Origin: Bdellovibrio bacteriovorus W
GTDB lineage: Bacteria; Bdellovibrionota; Bdellovibrionia; Bdellovibrionales; Bdellovibrionaceae
Assembly: GCA_000525675.1 (NCBI GenBank)
Contig: CP002190.1
Coordinates: forward strand, 1,054,001 to 1,118,000
Direction: 5' to 3'
DNA: 64,000 nucleotides
Shown here: piece by piece, positions 8,343 through 17,297 of the stretch
How positions within the stretch are numbered: the stretch's first letter is position 1
How the letters are laid out: each line of letters starts with the position of its first letter
Notes under the pieces: model-generated
Told to the model about the DNA's origin: nothing
Seen by the model: only the letters and a program-made list of their open reading frames with translations
Database searches by the model: none
Position numbers and translations under genes: made by a program

Positions 8343-8363
8343 TCGGCAGCAGGGATGTTGACC

Positions 8364-8381
8364 GTTTGATTTTAATCAAAC
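8364..8381 (+). other. Hairpin between bamA and skp
   Basis: Perfect palindrome GTTTGATT-TT-AATCAAAC followed by CCTTTT, directly ahead of the skp ribosome binding site. It could be a weak terminator or processing site that gives skp a different mRNA level from bamA. Confidence 0.4.
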
Positions 8382-8397
8382 CTTTTAAGGAGGATTC

Positions 8398-8898
8398 ATG
8401 AAAAAGTTATTAATCGCACTTGCGGTTTTTGCATCAGCGTCGTTTGCACACGCACAAGCAAAAGTTGGATTCGTGGATATGCAAAAAGCTATTCAGACAA
8501 CTGCTGCTGGTAAAAAAGCAAAGACTGAACTTGAGGGTGAGTTTAACAAAAAGAAAAAAGAATTAGAAAAGAAAGAAGCTGATCTTAAAAAGATGGGCGA
8601 AGATTTAGAGAAGAAAAAATCTGTTCTTTCTGAAGAAGCTTTAGCTAAGAAACAAGCGGAATTTCAAGAAGAAATGTTGAAGTACCGTGACGTTGTTGGC
8701 AAAAGCCAAGTTGAGATTCAGAAGAAAGAGCGTGATTTGACGGCTCCAATTCTAGAGAAGATGAGAAAAGTTATTGCGACACTTGCTAAAGACCAAGGTT
8801 ACGCAATGGTTTTAGAGAATTCTCAAATGGTGTTGTACGCAACTCCAGAGGCTGATTTAACTGATGCAGTTGTAAAGGCCTTCGAAAAAACGAAGTAA
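8398..8898 (+). CDS. skp: Periplasmic chaperone Skp (OmpH)
   Basis: Skp holds unfolded outer-membrane proteins in the periplasm and passes them to BamA. It has 166 residues: signal peptide (1-20, ending SFAHAQA), the KVGFVDMQKAIQTT strand-helix start typical of OmpH, and a long lysine/glutamate-rich coiled coil (about 45-125) that forms the tentacles of the trimer. A strong ribosome binding site (AAGGAGGATTC) precedes the ATG. A strong intrinsic terminator follows, separating skp from lpxA. The genes lpxD and fabZ, often between skp and lpxA in other Gram-negatives, are not here. Confidence 0.93.
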   Translation: MKKLLIALAVFASASFAHAQAKVGFVDMQKAIQTTAAGKKAKTELEGEFNKKKKELEKKEADLKKMGEDLEKKKSVLSEEALAKKQAEFQEEMLKYRDVVGKSQVEIQKKERDLTAPILEKMRKVIATLAKDQGYAMVLENSQMVLYATPEADLTDAVVKAFEKTK

Positions 8899-8901
8899 TC
8901 A

Positions 8902-8936
8902 AAAAAAAGGGGCCTTAAAGGGCCCTTTTTTGTTTT
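8902..8936 (+). terminator. Intrinsic terminator after skp
   Basis: An A run, GC-rich stem GGGCC/GGCCC with a short loop, then TTTTTTG. It lies only 29 bp before the lpxA start, so lpxA needs readthrough or a promoter overlapping skp or the terminator. Confidence 0.88.
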
Positions 8937-8964
8937 CAGTGCATGAAAGAGCGCTTAGGAATTT

Positions 8965-9789
8965 ATGGCAAACTATATTGTTCACCCTAGCAGTGTTTTA
9001 TCCCCAGATGTTGAATTGGCAGATGACGTTGTCATCGGTCCTTATTGCCTTATTCAAGGGAAAGTAAAAATTGGAAAAGGTACCTTCGTTGAAGGTCACG
9101 TGACTTTAGGGTCTCGTTACGGAATCGTAGAAATCGGCGAAAACAATCATTTCTCTCCAGGTGCTGTGATCGGTGGACCTCCACAAGATCACTCTTACAA
9201 AGGTGAGCCGACAAAACTTATCATTGGTAATAATAATAAATTCAGAGAGTTTTCAACTGCGAACCTTGCAACTAGCAAAGCAGATGGAATCACTGAAATC
9301 GGAAATAACAATTACTTCATGGCATACACGCACGTTGGGCACGATTGCAAAATCGGTAATGACGTGACGATTGCCAACGACTCTCACTTGGGCGGTCACT
9401 GTATTATTGAAGACGGTGTGACTATTGGTGGAGTGAGTGCCTTCAATCAATTTACAAAAGTAGGCCGTGGTGCATTTATCGCGGGATCTGCAGTTGTAAA
9501 TAAAGACATTCTTCCGTTCAGTCGTGCACAAGGCACATACGCTACCATTCGTGCGACAAATAAAATTGGTCTTGCAAGAAAAGGTTACTCTCGCGAGGAG
9601 ATCGCCAATGTTCATAAAGCAATTCGTATTATGATCATGGGATCGTCGACAGTTGAAGAGGGTATTGCGCGCATTAAAGAAGAATGCGTAATGAGCGATA
9701 ACATTAAGTATTTTATCGACTTCGTTCAAAGCTCTAAACGCGGAATCGCGGTTGATAGAAGCCCAAAGAATTGGAAAGACGATGAGTAA
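8965..9789 (+). CDS. lpxA: Acyl-ACP--UDP-sugar O/N-acyltransferase LpxA
   Basis: First step of lipid A synthesis: transfer of a hydroxyacyl chain from ACP to the 3-position of the UDP-GlcNAc (or diamino) sugar. The 274-residue protein shows left-handed beta-helix hexapeptide repeats from about residue 5 to 190, the conserved GPPQDHSYKGEPTKLIIGNNN segment (split here at about 71-91), and the catalytic region THVGHDC with His126 matching E. coli His125. The helical C-terminus (FSREEI-type, here YSREEIANVHKAI) is also present. TTAGGA precedes the ATG. It overlaps the next gene by 8 nt and starts the lipid A operon. Confidence 0.94.
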   Translation: MANYIVHPSSVLSPDVELADDVVIGPYCLIQGKVKIGKGTFVEGHVTLGSRYGIVEIGENNHFSPGAVIGGPPQDHSYKGEPTKLIIGNNNKFREFSTANLATSKADGITEIGNNNYFMAYTHVGHDCKIGNDVTIANDSHLGGHCIIEDGVTIGGVSAFNQFTKVGRGAFIAGSAVVNKDILPFSRAQGTYATIRATNKIGLARKGYSREEIANVHKAIRIMIMGSSTVEEGIARIKEECVMSDNIKYFIDFVQSSKRGIAVDRSPKNWKDDE

Positions 9790-10705
9790 GGTATTACGTG
9801 GCGCAGTTGTTGGGGTTGGCTATTTAGGTCAATTCCACGCACAAAAATATGCTAATTGTCCAGATGTCGAGTTGATCGGTGTTTGTGACGCCTTCCCAGA
9901 GCAGGCAGATAAAATTGCAGCTAACATGGAAGTTCAGAGTTTTCATAAACCTGAAGATCTGATTGGTAAAGTTGACGTTGTTACGATTGCTGCAAGCACG
10001 TTGAGCCACTTTGAATTGGCTGAGATGTACTTGAAAAATGGAATTCACGTCAATGTCGAGAAGCCGATCACGGCCACTGTTCCTCAGGCAGAAATTCTTG
10101 TAAAGCTTGCTAAAGAAAAAAATCTGAAGTTAGCAGTAGGGCACATTGAACGATTCAATCCGTCGGTGATTGAGATTAAGAAGAATCTTAAAGGTCTGAA
10201 GTTTTTGGAACTGACTCGCATGGCTCCTTATAAGGCGCGCGGCGCTGACGTGAGTGTGCTTCATGACTTAATGATTCATGATATCGACATGCTTTATAAT
10301 CTTACTGGAAGCGAAATTAAATCAATGACGGCCTCGGGTAGTAAATTGATTTCTCCAGCGCTTGATGTGGCTTCTGTATCTATGGTTATGGAAAACGGAG
10401 TGCACGCATTGATTAATGTGAGCCGTATTGCCACCAACACTGTTCGCTCGGTGAGAGTGGTTCAAGAAGAGAACACTCTTTTTGCAAATACAGGCACGCA
10501 TGAGTTAGAAAAAGTTGAAAAGGGCAGTGCTGAAGAACCGATTCGTATTACGAAGTGGACTCTTGAGAAGGCAGATGCTCTGCAAGCAGAAACAAATGCG
10601 TTTATTAAAGCTGTGTTAAATAATGAAGAGCCAGTTGTTACTGGAGTTGATGGTTTAAGAGCTTTAAGAACAATTGAAGAAATCGAAAAGTTGATAGGTA
10701 AGTAG
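9782..10705 (+). CDS. Gfo/Idh/MocA-family NAD-dependent oxidoreductase in the lpx operon (GnnA candidate)
   Basis: 307 residues from the ATG inside the lpxA stop region. The N-terminal Rossmann fold has GVGYLGQFHAQKY, and the EKPITAT motif of Gfo/Idh enzymes is at about residue 95. The C-terminal dehydrogenase half includes the HDLMIHDIDML stretch. Placement between lpxA and lpxB fits a role on the nucleotide sugar. In some bacteria a Gfo/Idh enzyme, GnnA, oxidises UDP-GlcNAc at C3 so that GnnB can add an amino group, giving a diaminoglucose lipid A. No GnnB-type aminotransferase is in this window, so the exact role is inferred. The track-like upstream start at 9752 lies within lpxA and is not needed. 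Confidence 0.85.
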   Translation: MSKVLRGAVVGVGYLGQFHAQKYANCPDVELIGVCDAFPEQADKIAANMEVQSFHKPEDLIGKVDVVTIAASTLSHFELAEMYLKNGIHVNVEKPITATVPQAEILVKLAKEKNLKLAVGHIERFNPSVIEIKKNLKGLKFLELTRMAPYKARGADVSVLHDLMIHDIDMLYNLTGSEIKSMTASGSKLISPALDVASVSMVMENGVHALINVSRIATNTVRSVRVVQEENTLFANTGTHELEKVEKGSAEEPIRITKWTLEKADALQAETNAFIKAVLNNEEPVVTGVDGLRALRTIEEIEKLIGK

Positions 10706-10707
10706 TA

Positions 10708-11859
10708 ATGAATGAAGTCTTGATTGTCGCCGCCGAAGCATCCAGTGTTACATATGCTCAAAGAATTCTTGAGATGTGGAAGTCACAGGGTAAAAAAGTT
10801 CATGCTTTTGGTGTCGGCAGTCAGGACATGGAAAACCTAGGCTTTGAGCGCCTCGGAAAATCTGAAGAGATGGCTGTTGTCGGAGCTGCCGAAATTATTT
10901 CTCAGTACAGTCATTTGAAATCAGTATTCGATAAATTAGTTGAAGAAGCAGGTAAACGTCGTCCAAAGGTTGCGATCGTCATGGATTACCCAGAGTTTAA
11001 CCTGATGCTTGCCAAGAAGCTTCACGCGCTGGGTATTCCTGTTGTGTACTACATTTCTCCGCAGGTGTGGGCATGGCGCAAGGGACGCGTTGAAACTATT
11101 AAAAAATACTGTCAAAAAGTTTTCGTTCTTTTTCCATTTGAAGTTAAGTTCTATGAAGAGCATGGCGTTCCGGTGGAGTTCGTAGGGCATCCATTGCTCG
11201 ATGAAATTGACGATCGTCTTTTGACAGATCCAGGCTATTTAAAAAGCCATCGCAATCAATGTGGAATTCGTGACGACGAAATCGTTCTTGGTCTTATGCC
11301 AGGAAGTCGCAGACTCGAATTAAAGCAGCACTTTCAGATTCAGTTGGATACCGCACGCATTCTTTCTAAAAAGTATAAGAATTTAAAAATTCTAATTTTA
11401 ACGGCTCCAACATTTAGCAAAGAGCAGATGCAAGACTATCTGGAAGACTTCCGTTTGCCTTATATCCTTTTAAAAGATGAACCATTCCGTATGATTCATT
11501 TAGTGGACATGATGCTTGTGGCTTCTGGAACCGCGACTTTACAAGTGGGCATTATGAAGCGTCCTATGGTCATCATGTATAAGATGAAATGGTTGACGGG
11601 GATCTTCGCAAAACTCTTTGTGCGCGGAACTAAATACTTTGGTCTTGCGAATCTAATTTTAGGTAAAGAGGCCGTGCCTGAAAGATTTCAATCAGACGCC
11701 AATCCAGAGTTATTAGCATCTTTACTTTCTCGTTATATCGAAGAGCCTGAGTATAAAGCTCAGGTCATTTCTGATTTGGAAGAGCTTCGCCAACATCTTG
11801 GAGATAAAGGAGCTACTCAGAGAGTTGTTAAGGCTCTCGATGAGTATTTGCAATCATGA
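10708..11859 (+). CDS. lpxB: Lipid-A-disaccharide synthase LpxB
   Basis: GT19 glycosyltransferase that condenses UDP-diacyl sugar with lipid X to form the lipid A disaccharide at the inner face of the inner membrane. The 383-residue length is normal. Recognisable segments are GVGSQDME near the N-terminus, VVYYISPQVWAWRKGRV (about 111-127), FVGHPLLDEI (about 158-167), LMPGSRRLEL (about 196-205) and ASGTATLQVGI with KMKWLTG in the C-terminal half. It starts 2 nt after the oxidoreductase stop and overlaps lpxK by an ATGA junction. Confidence 0.95.
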   Translation: MNEVLIVAAEASSVTYAQRILEMWKSQGKKVHAFGVGSQDMENLGFERLGKSEEMAVVGAAEIISQYSHLKSVFDKLVEEAGKRRPKVAIVMDYPEFNLMLAKKLHALGIPVVYYISPQVWAWRKGRVETIKKYCQKVFVLFPFEVKFYEEHGVPVEFVGHPLLDEIDDRLLTDPGYLKSHRNQCGIRDDEIVLGLMPGSRRLELKQHFQIQLDTARILSKKYKNLKILILTAPTFSKEQMQDYLEDFRLPYILLKDEPFRMIHLVDMMLVASGTATLQVGIMKRPMVIMYKMKWLTGIFAKLFVRGTKYFGLANLILGKEAVPERFQSDANPELLASLLSRYIEEPEYKAQVISDLEELRQHLGDKGATQRVVKALDEYLQS

Positions 11860-12875
11860 GACCGTATTTAAGACCAATTTCATTTCTGTATGAACAAGTT
11901 GTTGGTGTTAAGAATTTTCTCTATGACAAGGGAGTCTTAGCTCAGAACTCTGTCGGTGTTCCTGTTATTAGTATCGGGAATTTGACAGTGGGTGGGACAG
12001 GGAAGACTCCGGTGACAGATTTTTGTCTGAAGTCGTTAGTTGCAGATGGAAAAAAAGTGGCGGTTATCAGTCGCTCCTACAAAGCAGACGCTGAGGCCCC
12101 TTCGCTCGTGGATACAGAGCATCGCTACGCGGCTCGGTACTACGGTGATGAACCTGTTCTCTTGGCGCAAACCAATCCAGAAGTAGATGTATACGTGGGT
12201 CCCAATAAGCTGGAGACAGCTCAGTTTGCAGTTCGCCAAGAAAAATACGATGTACTTATTGTGGATGATGGTTTTCAGCATCGTAAACTCGCTCGCGATT
12301 TAAATATCGTGATCTTGGATGCGACGGAAGCTTTGGCTAATTATGCTGTGGTTCCAGAGGGCAGGGGGCGTGAGTCTTTTGCGGGAATCCAAAGAGCTGA
12401 CCTATTGATTCTTACAAAATGCAATCTTGCTTCTGAAGAGTACCTTCATCTTTTAGAAAAAAGAGTTCCAGAAGAGAAGGAAGTTCTGCACTTTGGGTAC
12501 TCGATTAATCAGTTTAATAGCGCTGGAAGCGATATCAAACTGACGAAAAGTCAGATGATCGGAAAAAGCTTTTTCTTAGTTTCGGCGATTGCTCGCCCAG
12601 ACGTTTTTGAAAAGATGATGGGTGATATCGGAAGTGTCTCTAAAAAGAGTCTGCACTTCAGAGACCACCACCAATACACAAATGATGATATCAAACGCAT
12701 CGAATCTGAGTTTACAAATTCGAAGGCAGACTTTTTAGTAACCACAGAAAAGGATGCTGTTAAATTGCGTTCTTTGATGAGTGAGCCCTCTCAACTTTGG
12801 ATTGCAAAGCTTGAGGTTGCCGAGGTTGGACAGAAAGGCCGCTTACATGCAGCTCTTAGTAAAATTTTTAGTTAA
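11856..12875 (+). CDS. lpxK: Tetraacyldisaccharide 4'-kinase LpxK
   Basis: P-loop membrane-associated kinase that phosphorylates the 4' position of the lipid A disaccharide. 339 residues with the LpxK P-loop SIGNLTVGGTGKTP (about 40-53), the VLIVDDGFQHRKL motif, the GRGRES region and FRDHHQYT in the C-terminal half. If this organism makes a mannosylated, phosphate-poor lipid A, as reported for Bdellovibrio bacteriovorus, the LpxK product would have to be dephosphorylated later. The ATGA overlap with lpxB implies coupled translation. Confidence 0.94.
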   Translation: MRPYLRPISFLYEQVVGVKNFLYDKGVLAQNSVGVPVISIGNLTVGGTGKTPVTDFCLKSLVADGKKVAVISRSYKADAEAPSLVDTEHRYAARYYGDEPVLLAQTNPEVDVYVGPNKLETAQFAVRQEKYDVLIVDDGFQHRKLARDLNIVILDATEALANYAVVPEGRGRESFAGIQRADLLILTKCNLASEEYLHLLEKRVPEEKEVLHFGYSINQFNSAGSDIKLTKSQMIGKSFFLVSAIARPDVFEKMMGDIGSVSKKSLHFRDHHQYTNDDIKRIESEFTNSKADFLVTTEKDAVKLRSLMSEPSQLWIAKLEVAEVGQKGRLHAALSKIFS

Positions 12876-13731
12876 AATTATGATTTTCTTAAGCTCCCTC
12901 TTTCCTCGGCATTGGCTGAGAAAGTCAGGAGTTTGGGTTGGTTTTCTTTGGTTTGATGTGTTGGGATTTCGTAAGCGCATCGTCTTAGACAACCTGGCTT
13001 TAGCCTTTCCAGAGAAGTCAGAAAAAGAACGTGAAGCTATTGGAAGAGAGTCTGTTTATCAGCTAGGTTATAACTTTGCAGAGTTCTTTTTCATCCCGTC
13101 TATTTCTAACGAGTGGTTGCAAGAAAACGTCGTCTTTGAAGGCTGGGAAAATATCGAAAAGGCCCGAGAGCTTAAAAAAGGCATGTTTTTCCTAAGTTTG
13201 CACCTTGGAAACGGAGACCTTGCTTCCAATGCAATTGCGATGAAGGGTCAAGAGATCTTCATTATCACCAAGCGCTTTAAATCCAAATGGTTTGATGATT
13301 TGTGGTTTTCCGTCCGTGGCGCAAAGGGTGTTCAGTACATTGATGCTCACGGCCCGAATAACGCTTTTGAAATCCTAAAAGCTTTGAAAAAAAATGCTGG
13401 ACTGGTATTTGTTCTAGATCAATTTATGGGGAAACCTTACGGAATTGAAACGAGCTTCTTCGGAAAGAAGACGGGGACTGCCTATGGCTTGGCATTGTTT
13501 GCGCAAAAAACCAAAGCCCCTATCTTGCCGATTTACACTTATGAGGGAGCCGATCACAAAATTCACGTGGTCGTGGAGCCAGCCCTAGACACTGCTAAAT
13601 ATGTGACAGAGAATAAAGATGAAAGTATCCTTAATCTTACTCAAGCATTCAATGACAAGCTTGAAGAGATTGTACGCCAGCATCCAGAGCAGTGGATGTG
13701 GGTGCATCGTCGCTGGAAGGATTTTAAGTGA
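12847..13731 (+). CDS. Lipid A late acyltransferase, LpxL/LpxM (HtrB/MsbB) family
   Basis: Adds a secondary acyl chain to lipid A at the inner membrane. 294 residues from the ATG at 12847, which lies inside lpxK. An N-terminal hydrophobic helix (about 5-20) anchors the enzyme. The family catalytic H-x4-D motif is HLGNGD, His119 and Asp124. The GRES-like and FVLDQFMGKPYG segments and the C-terminal WMWVHRRWK are typical. A longer frame extends upstream into lpxK but lacks a ribosome binding site. Overlaps with lpxK and the lipoprotein gene place it firmly in the operon. Confidence 0.92.
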   Translation: MQLLVKFLVKIMIFLSSLFPRHWLRKSGVWVGFLWFDVLGFRKRIVLDNLALAFPEKSEKEREAIGRESVYQLGYNFAEFFFIPSISNEWLQENVVFEGWENIEKARELKKGMFFLSLHLGNGDLASNAIAMKGQEIFIITKRFKSKWFDDLWFSVRGAKGVQYIDAHGPNNAFEILKALKKNAGLVFVLDQFMGKPYGIETSFFGKKTGTAYGLALFAQKTKAPILPIYTYEGADHKIHVVVEPALDTAKYVTENKDESILNLTQAFNDKLEEIVRQHPEQWMWVHRRWKDFK

Positions 13732-14828
13732 GACTCTATAAAGCATTCGCTCTTGTTGGCACCTCTGTTTTGATTGCATCTTGTGCATCGGTTTTAAAAT
13801 ATGAGAAAGCAGACCAACTTAAGAAGAATGAAGAGTTCGATAAAGCGGTAGAGATTGTAAAGCCTGTTGAGACGGTAACTCCCGAAGGTGAAGTTCAAGT
13901 GACGGAGGTTGTACCGGAAGTCAAACAACCTGCTAAAGCCACTTCGGCAAAGAAAACATCTACAGCCAAGACTAAAGAATCGGCAAAGACCTCAGGATCA
14001 GCGACAGTGAACAAAGTGTCCAAGTCAGGAACGACCAAAGGGGGAGTTGTGCAAACAGAGCCAACCTTGAAAGTGCGTCAACCAGAGCTTGAAGATAGTG
14101 AGGGCTTCGAGGGGCGCCGGCCTCTTGTTGATCCTTTTAGAGTCGGTGAAGAAGTTGTGCATGATGTGCATTACTTTAAAGTCTCTGCCGGTGAGCTTCG
14201 CATGAGGGTGAATCCCTTCGCCCTGGTTAATAATCGCAAGTCTTATAACTTCGGTATCGCTATTAAAACCAGTTCTTTGTTCTCAAGATTTTATAGTGTT
14301 GACGATAAAGTAGAAATTTTTTCTGACTATGAAGACCTTGTTCCGAGAGTTTTCCAACTTCACGTGAAAGAAAGCAATCAGTTGCGTGAAGCTAAAATGC
14401 TTTTTGATACTGAAAAAAACACAGCGACTTTTTGGGAAAAGAAAGTCACGAAAGAGCATGGCGAGCAGGAAAAACGCTTAGAGTGGGAAATCCCCGAGTA
14501 CACACAAAACGTGTATAGTGCGATTTTTTATATGCGCAACTTTAAGTGGGAAGTCGGTAAGCAGTACGCCTTTAGAGTCGCTAACGATGATGAGAACTTG
14601 GTTTTTTCAGGTGAGGCTTTGCGTAAGGAAGTTTTGCAAACAAAGCTAGGACCTATGAAAGCCATCGTCATCAAGCCTAATATCGTTCTGAAAGGGCAGT
14701 TTAAGCCCATCGGCGATAACTTTATCTGGCTCTCTGATGATGACAGAAAGTATGTTCTGCGCATTGAATCTAAAATCAAAATCGGAACACTGGTTTCTGA
14801 AGTTGTTGAAATTAAGCCGGGTAAGTAA
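13728..14828 (+). CDS. DUF3108-containing lipoprotein
   Basis: 366 residues, start GTG overlapping the acyltransferase stop (GTGA). The signal peptide ends in a lipobox (IASC), so Cys19 would be lipidated; the +2 alanine predicts outer-membrane sorting. Residues about 40-115 are a lysine, threonine and serine-rich linker of low complexity. Residues about 130-365 form a beta-rich DUF3108-type domain (DPFRVGEEVVHDVHYFKVSAG). The function of DUF3108 is not established. Its place at the end of the lipid A operon suggests an envelope role. A hairpin plus T tract follows. Confidence 0.83.
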   Translation: MRLYKAFALVGTSVLIASCASVLKYEKADQLKKNEEFDKAVEIVKPVETVTPEGEVQVTEVVPEVKQPAKATSAKKTSTAKTKESAKTSGSATVNKVSKSGTTKGGVVQTEPTLKVRQPELEDSEGFEGRRPLVDPFRVGEEVVHDVHYFKVSAGELRMRVNPFALVNNRKSYNFGIAIKTSSLFSRFYSVDDKVEIFSDYEDLVPRVFQLHVKESNQLREAKMLFDTEKNTATFWEKKVTKEHGEQEKRLEWEIPEYTQNVYSAIFYMRNFKWEVGKQYAFRVANDDENLVFSGEALRKEVLQTKLGPMKAIVIKPNIVLKGQFKPIGDNFIWLSDDDRKYVLRIESKIKIGTLVSEVVEIKPGK

Positions 14829-14845
14829 AAAAAATGAGTTAGAAA

Positions 14846-14885
14846 CTAAAAAGTTACTTCTAAGAAGTCCCTTTTTTTATTTTTA
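14846..14885 (+). terminator. Terminator between the lipid A operon and the convergent cNMP gene
   Basis: Stem ACTTC/GAAGT with a TAA loop (14856-14868), followed by CCC and a run of seven T. A-rich sequence on the left side could make it work for both strands. Confidence 0.6.
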
Positions 14886-14902
14886 AATATCTCTGATAGA
14901 AA

Positions 14903-16021
14903 TTATTTCTGCATTCTCTTAGCTGCCAATTCTTCAATGTCTTTAGCAAGAAAAAGATTCTGAGCTAGAATACGGTAAAAATCTCGTTGTTGAATCTCAA
15001 GTAGCAAACATTCTTGCTGAGCCATCACTGTAGCTGTACGCACACCACCACTTAAGAGTAAAGAAATCTCTCCGAAGCTGGTGCCTTGAGTGAGGACGTT
15101 GATATTTACTCCGCCCTTACTAATAACTACATTTCCCTGCAAAAGAATGAAGCACGAATTCCCAGGAAGGCCTTCGCGCATTAAAACTTGGTGCGGATGG
15201 GCTTTGCAGATCTTACCGCTAAATATCAAACTGTCTAAGCTGTAAGAGGGAAGATCCTTAAAAAACTCCGAAGAGTTCAAAGCTTGCAAAGCTAGAAAAC
15301 GATATTGCAGACTTTCTGCTTTATCAGTTTTAATCAAAGAATCAATCTCCTGAGAATGACGAACTCTGAGAATTTCACAATCAGAGGTTGTGATAATATC
15401 CGCTGTGCGAGGTTGGTTTAGCAGAAAACCTCTTTCGCCAAAGATGGCTCCTGGCTGAAGTGTGCTCACGAGTCTGCGCTGCCCAGGGCCTGTGACTTTA
15501 TAGATCGAAGCCGTTCCTTTGAGGAGAATAAAAAGATCGCGATTCGTGTCACCAGTTTTAGTGATGAGTCTTTGTGCGGGAACAAAATGTCGTTCCGCTC
15601 CTTGAAGCAGATGTTTAGCCAGTTCTGGTTTTAAAGAGCGAAAGAAGGGAAGACTTGCAGAATCCGCACTTGCGTATTTTTCATAGTTTTTAAAAGAGTG
15701 TCCATCTTCGGTTTTTACAGTGGAAGCTTGCTGCGACTCTTTTTCTTGTTGGAGCAGGTGGGGATTGGTGACCACTTTTTCTTTGATTAGAATTTGCAGA
15801 AGTTTGTGCAGTTCGCGGAAACTGACAATCCAACCTTGACCTAGAAAGAACTGAACAAGGCGCTCGATACTTCCAGTTTTTTGTAAAACCTCAAGATACG
15901 AGTATTGAAGAGAGTTGAGCGCTATCGCTTGAGTACTGTTATCAACGGAGAAGCTTCCACCTTGTGAAGAGGGGGAGAGACGAAGGGGTTTTAAATTTAG
16001 ATTTTCAGTCTCAAAACGCAT
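14903..16021 (-). CDS. Protein with two cyclic nucleotide-binding (CRP-like) domains
   Basis: 372 residues. Residues 1-90 form an uncharacterised helical N-terminal region. Two cNMP-binding beta-roll domains follow at about 130-245 and 250-365. Each has the phosphate-binding-cassette pattern in weakened form: GAIFGERGFLLNQPRTADI in the first and GTSFGEISLLLSGGVRTATV in the second. The arginine after the turn is present in both, so nucleotide binding is plausible. There is no DNA-binding helix-turn-helix or enzymatic domain, so it is more likely an adaptor or regulator acting through protein contacts. It is convergent with the lipid A operon and divergent from the GT9 pair. Confidence 0.8.
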   Translation of the reverse strand: MRFETENLNLKPLRLSPSSQGGSFSVDNSTQAIALNSLQYSYLEVLQKTGSIERLVQFFLGQGWIVSFRELHKLLQILIKEKVVTNPHLLQQEKESQQASTVKTEDGHSFKNYEKYASADSASLPFFRSLKPELAKHLLQGAERHFVPAQRLITKTGDTNRDLFILLKGTASIYKVTGPGQRRLVSTLQPGAIFGERGFLLNQPRTADIITTSDCEILRVRHSQEIDSLIKTDKAESLQYRFLALQALNSSEFFKDLPSYSLDSLIFSGKICKAHPHQVLMREGLPGNSCFILLQGNVVISKGGVNINVLTQGTSFGEISLLLSGGVRTATVMAQQECLLLEIQQRDFYRILAQNLFLAKDIEELAAKRMQK

Positions 16022-16136
16022 GCTGACCTATCGGCAAATTTAAGGGGATTATTAAAGCCCCCACTTAGGTTTAGAACCTCTTCTTTGTCATTTTTATGAC
16101 TCTCTAGATAAAGGCAACCTTCGGTATCATAAGGAT

Positions 16137-17297
16137 ATGGCGAACACTCAATGTCGATACTTTTCTGGATATAAACCCTGCACGCGAAATAGTAGCTGCA
16201 CGGACTCTTGTGTCTATCAGTCTCCAGTTGAAAAATCGATTCTGATTGTACATTTAGGAGCCTTAGGGGCCGTTGTTCGCAGTACAGCCCTCCTTAAGTC
16301 TATTCAAAAAAAGTATCCACGGGCGATGATCACATGGGTGACCGATGCTCCGGCAAATTATTTACTTAAGAATCACCCAGCCATAGATCGAGTTTACACC
16401 AGTAAAGAAAGTGATCTCCTAGAGCTAAGAGCTCTGGCTTTTGACGTCTGCCTTGTTGTTGATAAATCGCTGAAAGCTGTGGGGATCTCAAAGTTGCCGC
16501 AAGTGAAAGAGTACTTTGGTTTTTCAGCTCATCCGATCACAGGCGGAATTGTTCCAGCCAGTGAGGCGGCCTTTGAGTTGTGGGAGCTTGGTTTAGACAA
16601 TCATAAAAAGTTCTTTGTAAATACAAAGCCCGAAACGCAGCTCATCTGTGAAGCCCTAGAGCTTCCCTATCAAAGAGACGACTACTGGCTTCCTCTTTCA
16701 GAAGAAGAGAGCCAATCAGCAGAGTTGCGCCGCCAATCTTGGTTAGAGGGGCGCCGCAAGGATTTTATCATTGGTTTAAACACGGGTTGCAGTGCCACGA
16801 TTCCCTATAAAAAATTAAGCATTGAGTATCATCGCGATCTTATTAGTGCCCTTTATAAAAACTTTCCCTTTGCTCAGATTGTTCTATTGGGGGGACCAGA
16901 AGACACCGCCAGAAATCGTGAAATTGCCGAAGGTCTTTCAGTGATTGCTTCTAATACAGAAGGTGGACTGCGTGATGGGCTTATCAGTGTGGCGGCTGTG
17001 GATGTGGTGATCACAGGCGATAGCTTGGGAATGCACATGGCCATCTCTCAAAAAAAGCATGTGCTAGCTTGGTTTGGACCTACCTGCGCCCAAGAGATTG
17101 ACCTGTTTGAGAGGGGAGAAAAGTTGCTCTCCCAAGCCCTCTGCTCGCCTTGCTGGAAGAGGACTTGTGAAAAAAGTCGAATGTGTTACGATCAGGTCCA
17201 GTTAGAGGAATTTATTAATGGCATCAAATCTTATTGTTCAGACCGCTTTTTTGGGGGATCTCCTTCTATCGATCCCACTTATGAAGAAGTGTCGTGA
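16137..17297 (+). CDS. GT9-family glycosyltransferase (heptosyltransferase-like) with N-terminal Cys cluster
   Basis: 386 residues. A GT9 core begins at about residue 34 (SILIVHLGALGAVVRSTALL). The second Rossmann domain includes IGLNTGCSATIPYKK, VLLGGPED and the GDSLGMHMAI nucleotide-sugar site. GT9 enzymes add heptose or related sugars to the LPS core. An odd feature is a short N-terminal extension with four cysteines (Cys6, 15, 21, 25), plus a second cluster near the C-terminus (LCSPCWKRTCEKSRMC). Both could bind metal. ATG follows AAGGAT closely. The last 80 nt overlap the next GT9 gene in another frame. Confidence 0.85.
   Translation: MANTQCRYFSGYKPCTRNSSCTDSCVYQSPVEKSILIVHLGALGAVVRSTALLKSIQKKYPRAMITWVTDAPANYLLKNHPAIDRVYTSKESDLLELRALAFDVCLVVDKSLKAVGISKLPQVKEYFGFSAHPITGGIVPASEAAFELWELGLDNHKKFFVNTKPETQLICEALELPYQRDDYWLPLSEEESQSAELRRQSWLEGRRKDFIIGLNTGCSATIPYKKLSIEYHRDLISALYKNFPFAQIVLLGGPEDTARNREIAEGLSVIASNTEGGLRDGLISVAAVDVVITGDSLGMHMAISQKKHVLAWFGPTCAQEIDLFERGEKLLSQALCSPCWKRTCEKSRMCYDQVQLEEFINGIKSYCSDRFFGGSPSIDPTYEEVS

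Noticed and set aside
9253-9729. 158-codon minus-strand ORF inside lpxA
   Set aside because: Antisense to hexapeptide repeats; low-complexity shadow frame.
17218-17297. Frameshifted single GT9 fusion
   Set aside because: Each ORF is a full-length GT9 protein with its own start and nucleotide-sugar site.
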